Of a stretch of DNA of 15,894 nucleotides, positions 1-10,500 are shown piece after piece; position 1 is the first letter of the stretch; the number at the start of each line of letters is the position of its first letter. This DNA is from Acanthaster planci (lineage: Eukaryota > Echinodermata > Asteroidea > Valvatida > Acanthasteridae), in NCBI RefSeq assembly GCF_001949145.1, contig NW_019091446.1:1058277-1074170 (forward strand), in the 5' to 3' direction. The position numbers and the translations under genes were made by a program. The notes under the pieces were generated by a model. The model saw nothing but the letters and a program-made list of their open reading frames with translations, was not told the DNA's origin and searched no databases.

Positions 1-1373
1 TTTGAGGTTGATGCTGGTTGTGTATGGAACAAGGCATGTGTGTTGCAGTTTCTGCCGATAAGCCTAGCTCTTTGGTCATTGATGCCCCCAAAATAACAAT
101 TAGACTTGCCTGTCAAATTCGTCTGTCACGGTGGGATGTTGACTCTGTTTAATCTGTGATATAAATCAATCAATGTAATTTATCAAAACAACGTTTCTGA
201 CATAACATTCTGGAATATCCGTGTGTTATACTAAGTCATGGATACAGTATGCAACATAAATTGACTGAGCATTACAAAGCACATCGTTAGAAAACTGCCT
301 ACACTTTGGCAGAAAATTACAGCAAAATAATCACACTTATAAAGTTTAGTACTAGAAAGATTAACTCACGACTCTACAGAGCTTATAGGCTGTCACCAAG
401 CAGCAGAACTGCAGCTCCAAATCAGTCATTTAACAATGTTGATTTAGACTTACTCGTTGAGGCTTTCTGCTGAAATACCCAACAATGAGAAAGCAAAATG
501 TCGAACATGACGAATCCCAGGAGTTGTGGTTAAACCCACACACGTATACATTATACATGTACAGACTGCATGATGCACTCACTGTGACCTAGATGAGTAT
601 ACACTTTGGACCCACAATCCGAGAACTGGTGCCTCGGTAGGCAACGCCTACGGACTAATGAATAAATCATGCACCCAAGGTCAAAGCTGAACCTAATACG
701 GTTTGACAGTGTGTATCTGCATTACAACGTGCTCATTCCAAAGTGCTGAACGTAGACAGCTCGAAACATGCTCTTGCAACTGCTGTTAAGCATAAGAATC
801 TAATGGCTACGGCTGTGATTAGGCTACCTGTCTATGGGCAGTAGCCACAGCCATAAGCCAGTGAGCTCTTTTTGAGCTTTTGCTACTGTACATCCAGCTA
901 TCGGACATTTGTTCAAGTGCCCTGCTGAATAGACTTTATTCACAGGGCCTGCCATATTGAATTTGAAAGCGAGGTTAACTCTTCATTTTTGAATGTTGAG
1001 AGTACAAATGAAGCAATAAAATGAAATTTCACGACCAATGTCCACCTGTCTACTCCGATGAATAATTTTAAATTCATGACTGAACACATAGAATTGTACC
1101 TTGCCAGATTCCAAAAAATATTGAAAGGGAGGCTTGGAACGCACGGAAGTATATAACAGTCTGGTGCCATCCTAATCGACAGTTTGCAATATATACAACA
1201 GATTTTGGGGATAAGATCAAAAATGGCCTCCACGTGAATAGTGTCTATTGACTGATACGAGCAGTAAGACCAAAAGATCTTTCTACACACTCAGGCCAAC
1301 GGAGTCGGATCTAAGCTACTAGTTTTACACCAGTTTTCTGATAAATTAATTTGATTTCTCTTTGATTTCCTAG
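1..1373 (+). other. 3' part of an intron of the same gene; no gene seen
   Basis: The stretch ends in the acceptor of the first exon and has no splice-bounded frame resembling the protein. It is AT-rich. The only structure I see is an imperfect nested inverted repeat at 804-859. The minus-strand reading frame at 940-1290 has no recognisable domain and is probably chance. Confidence 0.65.
804..859. repeat. Imperfect nested inverted repeat
   Basis: ggctacggctgtg on the left pairs with cacagccataagcc on the right with a small bulge, and inside it ggctacctg faces cagtagcc. It could form a 56-nt hairpin. It may be a degraded foldback element; no function is implied. Confidence 0.4.
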
Positions 1374-1544
1374 TACCCGATCTTTTCCCGCCCTGGATCC
1401 AGACAACCCATTTGCTACTCCTCCAAATCTCAGAGAAGCAGCCATTGATTTTGAGCGCATCTTCCAACCGGCAAAATCGTCGGGTTTCGCCGTAGGCACT
1501 GACAAATCGGAAGATGAGAAAAGCCAGATTGCAGCCTTACACCT
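1374..1544 (+). CDS. TTC3: Exon 1 of window (internal exon), residues 1-56 plus split codon 57
   Basis: The acceptor is ttgatttcctag (AG at 1372-1373) and the donor is gtgagt at 1545. The frame starts at 1375, so one base completes a codon begun in an exon outside the window. The peptide contains LDPDNPFATPPNLREAAIDF and ends IAALHL, with the last Leu codon split CT|G across intron 1. The other forward frame tested hits a stop (tga near 1448). There is no reason to place a start Met here. The segment leads into the helical block of the next exon and is probably partly helical (REAAIDFERIF). Confidence 0.83.
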
Positions 1545-4500
1545 GTGAGTTCTTGCATGCATTCTATTCTGCAAGCTTCGGGAAACCCGCTGGAGAGCCT
1601 TTGTTTGTGTCAAGATTTTTGTTTCTCTTTTCGCCTGCTTCTTTTTCTTATTTTTCTCCTCCCAATTCCCGTAGACTTGGCACATACTTTTTCCAGGTGG
1701 TACTTTGGCCAGTTTTTAAACGTTCAGTCTTTAATCAAACCTAAATCAAGTGGAGACCCGAATCTGAAAATGTGCACTGAACATTGATATCACAATGATG
1801 TCTTCAGAAGTCATGTGACAAGCCTTTAAAAGTCAATTTTCGAAGGCCAGTAACTCTGATAGTGCAAAGTCCATTTAAGAAATTACTTCGAACGTCCTGT
1901 GCAGTTACCCCCAACAAAGTTTTGAAGAAAATTTGGTCATTACTATAACAAGCTACTGAACACAATAAACATATAAAAAGTGGAACGTACTCCAAGAAAA
2001 GTAGAGAAGTGGACAAATGGTTGGAGTTGCTGTGTGTTAAACTTTGTGCATTTGCAAGTTGAAATCTTGCCTGGGTGTTGCATTTATTAAACTCGTGTTT
2101 CCTTCCAAGTATGAGCCAGCTCGTTACCCTCACAGGTTGATATGAATGCTAAATGTTCTCCATTTCTCAGGCATTTTGAGGAAGTTCTGCAACGTCTGGG
2201 CCCCATGCCCATCACGGACACGAGGCTCGGGGACGAACTCCAACAAATGCCGGCCGAACTGCAAGCTGTGGTGCTTTGCTTTGGCGGCCTGGACAGATTC
2301 CTCCTGGATTCCCCAACATTCGGGATGATCGAGGATCACGTCTGCCTCCGGAGGGACATCGCCAGATGCCGGGAGGTGGTGGAGGAGAACAAAGCCCTGA
2401 GAGCTGGAAATCTTCCGTCCTCGCTTACTACCTCCTCAAAGAAGCCTCACAATGCTAAGGGAAACCACGGGCTGTACTGGAACAGCTCAGGTGCCAATTT
2501 GACTCCGGATGACTTCCCCTCCATCGGAGAGGTGGTGGTAGATGCTGCGACTCGGCCATATGGCGAGAAGAAGCCACACATAGAAACAGCAGGAGCAACA
2601 CCTGCTCCGGAAAATAGTATAAATCAATTGGACACATTTGACGACATTGCAGATCAGGAGCAACTCGGTGAGGAGCAACAACTCAAAGTGGAGGATCATG
2701 TCGCAGAAGAGCAACATCCCAAGGAGGAACAGCGACTCAAAGAAGAACAAGTCAGAGAGGAGGAGCGACCCATACAGCTGAAAAGTGAGCAAGCCATCTT
2801 AGAGTTCCATAGACTCACTCAGGAGCGGAAACGACAAGAGGAGCAGAGACTGAAAGACGAGCAGCGACTGAAAGACGAGCAGCGACTGAAAGACGAGCAG
2901 CGACTGAAAGACGAGCAGCGACTCAAAGACGAGCAGCGACTCAAAGACGAGCAGCGACTCAAAGAGGAGCGCCGCAAAGAGGAGGAGCGGCTCAAGGAAG
3001 TGGAGAGATGGGACCGCATACGGCGGCTCACAAATGAGCAAACTGTCTTGGAGATCCAAAGACGCACTGAAGAACAAAAACGAGAGGAGCAAAGAATTGA
3101 AGAGGAGCGGCGGTGCAAGCACGAACAAACACTGGTGGAGCTCCAAAAAAATCTCCCGGAAGAGGATTACCAGAAGCAGAAACACAAATTAGAAGAGGCC
3201 TTTAAAGCAGAGACGAGGAATCGAACTGAGGCTAAGTCTCCAACAAAGCAGAAAGGCATCAAGACTCTGATTTTCACCAAGGGTGGCATCCTGAATACGT
3301 TTCTGCAAACGGGCAAATCTCTCAAAGAGAATCTGGAACAAGATAAGAATGTAGCCCATTTGGCCAAGAATTTTCCGCAAGGGAAATCCAGTTCCAAGAC
3401 TAAGGTCAATTCTAATAAAAGAACTAGTGATAAGGATACTGCTAAGACTCCTGCTAGTGCCGCCAAAAGCACCCAGGAACCAAAATCATCTTTGTCAGTT
3501 AATGCTAAACCCTTTATACCAGCTTCGTTTGCTAATAATGTAGTAGAAATAAATTCCACAGTCACTAACAAGGAAAAAGACATTGCACCAGTTGTTTCTA
3601 GTGTTAAATCAGAGTTACAAATAGGGGATATTGAGGCACCGTCAGAATTACAGTTACCTGTTTCTCAACCTGGGAATTTCAATTACATAGGGAGTGGATT
3701 TTCTTCATCCAGCACAAGTGAGGAATCAAGTGAGAGCTCGCTCAAAAGTGAGCAATCCATGGAGCACTGCGACTCGCAGAATCTCTCCGGGGGCTCTCTC
3801 AAAGCGAAGGAAGATGACTCTTTGACTGCATTTTCTCAACAAAATAGCACCGAAACTAAAGAGGGCTGTAATGAAGGTTTAGATGAGCAAAGCGAATTGG
3901 AATCATTACTGCATTCAAACCCTGTACCAGATGACGGCACTTGCGTGGACACAGTGTGTGTCATGGCAAGTAATTCCACACCTGCTGAATCCCCTCGTAA
4001 TTCAGTCGATGAGAATAAATCAGCCGACATGACAAACCCCGCTCCAGATCCCACCGCTGACACCTTTACTGCTGCCGCTGCCGCCAGTAGCACAAATGAT
4101 GAATCGCAGGCAACTCAGCTGAGCAATCCGGAGTACCCGCTTACGGTCACCGCCGAAAAGTACCACAACCTGTGGAAGAAATATAAAATGCTGCACGACG
4201 CTTTAAGAACTTTCACTGAACGGAAGAAGGCCATGAAAAGTTCCTGGACCCAGTGCCCCAAAGTGACTGTCAAAGCCCGCGGCATCATGACCGGACCCGA
4301 TAAGATTTTAGAAGAGTCCAGAAATAATGAATTCCGCTTGCAGGTATGTTTATTTTTAAATTGGCACATTATATTCACTGTAAACATACATGTAAATCCA
4401 CTCTCTTTTTCTGTGTTTTAACTACATGTAGAGGGTGGCGGATGTGTCACACCTTAAATTGAACCATTTTGCCATTGTTAATCCAATTAAAGTCCTAATT

Positions 4501-7500
4501 TTTTCCCAAAGTATGAAAACCCTTCAAATATTTTACACAGATCAGTTCTAAAAATCTTGACACCAAAATACTTCCAATATTTCAACATTTTCACCAAACA
4601 ATTGCAAGAATTCCTTGCAACCCCTTTTTCTTACAGTTTAGGAGGAACACACAGACCCTTGAATGTCACCATGATAGCTGGAAGCGTGCTGATAGTCACT
4701 GCATTTATCATTTCCTGTCTCTCCATCCCCAGATGAATCTGAAAGATGTCACTGACAAGCATTCACGCCTGAAAGACCGATATGATACTGACCTGTCTCG
4801 GCTGCGAGACGAGGTCAAGAGGCTTACGCAGACAAATACAGTAAGTCAAGAAATTGTAATCCCCCCAAATCATTTGAGATCAAGCATGTCCAGACAGATG
4901 GTGAGCTCTCTCATCCAAATCTTGATGGCGAGGTTGCCATCATCTCCCTACATTCATAGCAATCCAATGCCGTTCAGTAAAATCCCACGGGTCATTCCTT
5001 GTGCGGCCACCAAATTTGGACCTTGCGACTTTTTGTCCCAAATCTCTATCCTGCAGAAATACGAGGCAGAGCAATCCCGAATGGGGCGACAGCTCCTGGA
5101 GACCAGGAAGACCCTGGAGGCAGAGCAGAAACGCTACCAGGAGGAGTTGCAAGAGAGGGATTCACAGATCCACAGTCTGAACAGCAAGATGAAGAGGTGA
5201 GCTGCGGATGTCTCAGGACCAGAGTTACATGTATATGTAGTAGAGAGAGTAGCACCAACTTCAGAATTTGGAACCAAAATGGCTGTTCAATATGAGCGTA
5301 GTACAGCTTAGAGGTATTTGTGTGTTCATTGTCCATGTGCACTGACGCATAATCCACCATTTTGGTTCCAACAATTGAGACGCTCATGTCGCAACTCTCT
5401 CTATAAACAGCCCTGGTCAGGACCATCCCACCCGAGCTGTTACAAATTGTTGATCTTTTTTACATAATTTAATGGCAAAACATGCATGAGCAAGAGAGTG
5501 CCAATCGGCCCATCAATATTTGTTGGTACACATTTTCCATGAATGAGCTGATTTCCTCATTTTGTATCTTCAATGCATGTCCTTACAAATTGAAAAAAAG
5601 CAGAAACTGTAAATCTCCAGCAACTTGGAATGCCCTCATGCTCGTCTAATTTATTTGGCCGAATCAAAATGTTGATTTGTTCTCTTCAACAGTCTAACCA
5701 CCCAGATGACCTCTAAAGACGAACTTTTTGAGAGTACGCTTAAAACCATTAATACTGAGAGGTATGTTGCTGTTATTGCAAGATCGTATACTTCAAACAA
5801 GAATCTGGAATACTGACTAGGTGCTTGATCAGTATCAGTTATTATGAAGACAAAGACATTTACCTGAGTGATTTTCAGACTAATCTACCAGTGCTCTCTC
5901 AACTGGGTTCATAAGGGCTGTGTTGGTAGGTTTTTTTGTTTTGTCAAATTTTTTTTTTTTGGGGGGGAGTGTTGCTATTCATGAGCCATGAAGCCTGTAC
6001 AGGGTTAACAGCCATCATGGAAATCAAGGAAAGCTTGTAGTATGAAGCGTCCTTTTTCCAGTTAGGAAATTTGCCGGAAATGCCTCAAATCAAGAAAAAA
6101 TCAGGGAGTTTTGTTTTCGTGAAATGCTTGAAACCTTACCATAACACCATAATTATAGTCAACTGGTGTCCTATGAAAGTTGTTGTTAAAAACCTGACGT
6201 TCTTTTTTTCTTGATCAAGAACAGTCTTGTTTGCTGATGCTTAATAAACGAAGTAGTATTTTGTCAACGTGATGGACGGTTACGTCTTGCCTTGCGTTTC
6301 ATTTCAGGGACTTGTGGACTGCAGAGAAGTTGAAATTGGAGGAGGCAGCAGCCAACCTGGAGAAGAGTCAGCAGTCAATACTGAGAAGATGCCAAGATGC
6401 AGAGGTAAGCGCTACGTCCTTGGAGCAAGATAGTTTGGAGAGAAAATGGCCCTGTGGCATTGACAATTGGCCTACAGCTGCACAGACTGTGGCATGCTTC
6501 GTTGGATATGGAAGCCAGTTTATGTCCAGTTTCTCAGGGCACACTGTTATTACCATTGCCGATCCTGGCAGTTTGGTTTTGAGAGTACGCTTATCAGATG
6601 GAAATGTGGAGCGGTCTGGGGTACAGGAACACCTTACAGAGGTCTGTCTGAGAACGTCAATTTCATCCAAGGACAACAGCCTTATGTCATATTTCTAATT
6701 CTGATTACATGTGACGGATTTTGTCATTTCCTGCATTTACAGATGAGCGTGCTCAACATGCGATGCGCCAAGGACGTCGCCCCACTAGAAGCTGCCATCC
6801 GGGAATGCGAGTTCCACATCAATAGTTGCCAGAACACGCTACGGAAGTGAGTCACCCCATGAGTCTGACCTGGAACAATTTAAAAGGGCTTCTGTTTCAG
6901 TTGCAAATACTGGTCTGCCTGCAAGGCATTGTGGGAAAAACCTAGCATCCATTTTCGTAGCCATCCTGGGGTCTATTGTTTGCAAGTACTGGTACATGTA
7001 ATCTATCCCAGAAGGAACCTGCTTGTGGTTTTTAATCCTTCAGCTCTATACAACGTTTACACTAATCCGCTTAGACCCCTATTTATCTGTGGAAGCATGG
7101 TGGGGGAAGCCTTTCATCAGGGACTTTGAAATGCCAATGTGCAGACAGGCCTGATACCGGCCTGGAGTAGCCTGAATACCGGGCAGGCATTATACAGGGT
7201 GGGCTACCGTGGGGCCCTTTTCAAACCAGGTCTAAACGGTCGCCGGCCCTAACATTTCTGCAAGGAAGGCCTCTTGACATGTTGACCAAACTGCTGTGGT
7301 CCCGTTCTGGAAGACTGAGCAGATGACTCCTTGTTGAGGTGATTCCAGCAACCATAAACAAGATTACACTTCTCAGTTGGTATTGCGATAGTCTGCATAA
7401 CCCATTGGATGTTAAATTTGAGGCAGATGCGTTCCTGGGATCATGGTTCAAAGAGCATCGAGTGTAAGCATTCCATATCTGTGAGGATGTGGTTCTAAAA

Positions 7501-10500
7501 ATATGCAGAGAAAGAATGTCACTTTGAATGATTTCATTGACTGATTATTTTTTGTTCTTTCAGGAATCCTAATGTTGGCGACAATTTCAGAGAATTTGGC
7601 GCAGCCTGGGAGAAATGCCTCAAGGAGAACCAGATTCTGTTAGCATCACTCAAGGTCTGTATTAAGAGCACTAAATGCTGGAATATTAAATTTCCACCTG
7701 CACTCTTCCTCAGGGTGTACTTTACATACCAAGCCTGGAGTTATCCATGCTGTTCCAGATTTTGTGTAAAAAATGGCCTTGTGTGTGACTAGAATTTGTG
7801 CCCACGTCTTTACTAGCACAGACTATCTGGCCACTTGACTGCCAAGGTTTGCAAGACGAGGCAGCCTTGTTGAGTTCAGTTTTCCGTAGTGAAAAGGATA
7901 TCGGATTTTTGTCACCATAGACTCGGTAAGCTTGTCAATCCAAAATAGAATGTTATGACCAGTGAGTTTGGGCACTCTTTCGATAAAAGCCTATACACAC
8001 AAATACCAGATCTGGGAAGAGCAGGTTATTCATTAGTGTGTGGTGTCTGTTCCCCGTAGGCCTAGGAGCCAACTTCCTTGGCTTTACCAGGCCTGAATTC
8101 TCATCTCCCTGATCCCCCCCTCCAGAGCTTGGCTGGGAAAGTCAGATTTCTTGGAAGCTTTGCACGCATGCAAAGACATATGCACCCAGTATGAGTAGAT
8201 TAGAGAAGTTTCCATCCAATCACAGCAAAGGTTTTGTTAAGTAAGATTTGAAGCTTTGCAAAAAAATTCTCTTTTGGGAAGAGGTTCTTCTCAGAACCAC
8301 ACCTCTTCCCAAAAGAGAATTTTACATGGTGTACCCGCAAACCTACATCCTAAAGGTTTTGTTGTTACAGCATCTACAGTTCCCCATTCATTTCTCTCCT
8401 TGCTCAACCTGTTCCATTTTTGACATTGGTGTAAACTTTTTCTGCCTTCCTTGTTGAAACCTTGGAGGAAGGACACAGGAGTTACGACTCTGGCACATCA
8501 AATTGCTCGATGATCATCGCTGCCCGGTCAGACAAACTATAGTAAACAATCCAAAAATGCCTGATTACTGCCTGCAGCTTAGCTAGATACGTGGGGCCAG
8601 TAATATCGTAGGAATATTCGTGGAGTTGTCTTCGCAATTAACTGCAACTTGTCGCAGTGACCAGGAAATAGAAAGAAAAAAATCTAGCATTAGATTTACT
8701 TTTGCCATCATGAATATGTTTTTTTAAGATTTTGATGCCTTTTCCATTATCCTTGCAATGTTTGTAATTTTATTTTGTCACTCCAAAACACCAGTTTTCA
8801 AAGTCTTTCTACAAATTTGGCTAAGACTGGCCAACAACGTGTTGACCACCACAGGACAGTTAAGTTCAAAAAAAGCAAAATGCGCTGTTTCATCACAAGG
8901 AGTGATCATGACATCTCATGAAATACCTTTCTTTGTGTAAATTCAGTAAAAAAACAATTGAAATAAAACACAATATCTCATAAACAATTTGATTATTTAT
9001 TCCCAAAACAACTCTAGAAGAAAGCATTCAATTAGGGCAATAATTGCACATGAACACTTGGCACACAGCCTAATACCAGCAACTGTGCAAGCATTAAATT
9101 TGATGATGTGTTCAGATCATTCCAAGTACCAACGACGGCATGAATATTCAACTTCCTATACTGCAGTACACAACGTTTTAGGAGGCAGATTACCAGCGAA
9201 AAATTGTGGCGACGATCATCTGCGCTCTGGCTATGGACATACCGGGCATGCCAGAAAGCGGTAATTGAACAGATGTCGTAGCCGGGGCAGTTCAAACTCC
9301 TTCTGTGTCCTTCCTCCATGTTTGAACAAACTACATATTTCATGAGAATAGTCTGATTGTACTATTAATTTTCAGTTGATGGAAAAAATGTCAGCAGATG
9401 AAAACTAAAAGTATATGTAATGATAGAGGTTTGTGATTGGGTAGCTAAATTGTAATTTTTCTTTGCGTGGATTTCTCCCCAATCTAGGCCAAGTATGATG
9501 ACTTCATGGAGCAGGTCAAAGCCGGTGTTGCCCTCACTCAGTTGACGCCTCCAAAACCGGTGAAACCTTCCAAGGTTGCCGGAAAGGTGAGCAGTTTTTC
9601 ATGTCATCCCTTCAGTGTCTGGTATTTTCTAGTAGAGAAATGGGCAAGTCCCAGCTTGATCTTGATATTTGGCAGATGCATGTTCTTGCTGAGGAAACAT
9701 TTTTGATCGGGAATATCTGTTCTGGCTCAATTTTTAAGTAAGCATTAAACTTCATGTTCTTAGAGAATCATTCACTTTCACGTGAAACATTGTGTTGAAT
9801 AGTCTACTTTCATGTAGTAAGGGAGGAACGCAACATTAAACAAAGGTTAACCAAGGTTTTTTTTACTTCGAGGTACTGCAAAACACCCTGTTAAACTCCA
9901 CAAAACCTCAAGTTAATTGAGTAGTTTTGCATTTGTCTGTTACCATTGTACCTTTGGCAGCAGTTTAAACTTCTTATTGTCTTTCAGGCACCTCCTAAAA
10001 TTCCATCTGCTGTGCCACCCAGGGGACCCCCAGGGGTAGGTGTACCCTTTGGCCCCCGCATGGGTGCACCTGTGGCTCCCCCGAGCGCTCCCAGCCAGCC
10101 CAACCTCCTGCCAAACCACATGCCACTGAAAACGGGTGCAGAAGCGGGATTTGCAAACAACCAGCAGCACCAGCCGCCGCCAGAGCCCACCCACTCCGGG
10201 ATCAACGCATTGGAGGAGATCCGGGTCAAGATACCCGAACAAGACCCCTCTCCCCCTATGGTTCCGGTGTCCATGGCTGCCTTCAGCCAGGCACGCGGGG
10301 GTCAACCTCAGTCCCAGCCCCAGCCCAAAGGCCCCCTGCCAACCAACGGTGGAGCCCAGAACCAGGCCTGGCCTCAGTCCAATGTGGCCAAGCCACCTGT
10401 GTCACTTGCGAACTCGCAGGCTACCCAGCAGCCCTTCGTCACAACTGGTGCCCGAATGCCTGGACCCGGCCTGCCTGCAGTGGGTCACGTTCAGTTGTCC

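Larger units (their letters stand above)
7655..9487 (+). other. Intron 8 (1833 nt), longest complete intron, hosts a hairpin and a TIR element
   Basis: It begins gtctgt and ends ccccaatctag. Over half is explained by the hairpin at 8263-8323 and the inverted-repeat-bounded element at 8451-9329. No exon of the gene is missing here: exon 8 (phase 0 out) joins exon 9 (phase 0 in) directly. Confidence 0.8.

Noticed and set aside
940-1290. Minus-strand 116-residue frame in the first intron
   Set aside because: Cys/Ile/Phe-rich composition without a recognisable domain and no splice or promoter context; likely chance.
2142-2170. ATG at 2142 as the start of a 759-residue single-exon protein
   Set aside because: The ATG is upstream of a good acceptor (ctcag at 2166-2170), and the exon joins in phase to 1374-1544, giving HLHFEEVLQRL. 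The C-terminal tail past 4343 is likewise intronic.
2799-3185. Minus-strand Leu/Ser-rich frames opposite the coding repeat
   Set aside because: They are antisense shadows of the EQRLKD repeat; the strongly Leu/Phe/Val-biased peptide follows from the complementary codons.
7067-7239. 173-bp element with 11-nt inverted ends (ccgcttagacc) in intron 7
   Set aside because: Only 10 of 11 bases match, similarity does not extend inward or outward, and no target duplication is seen.
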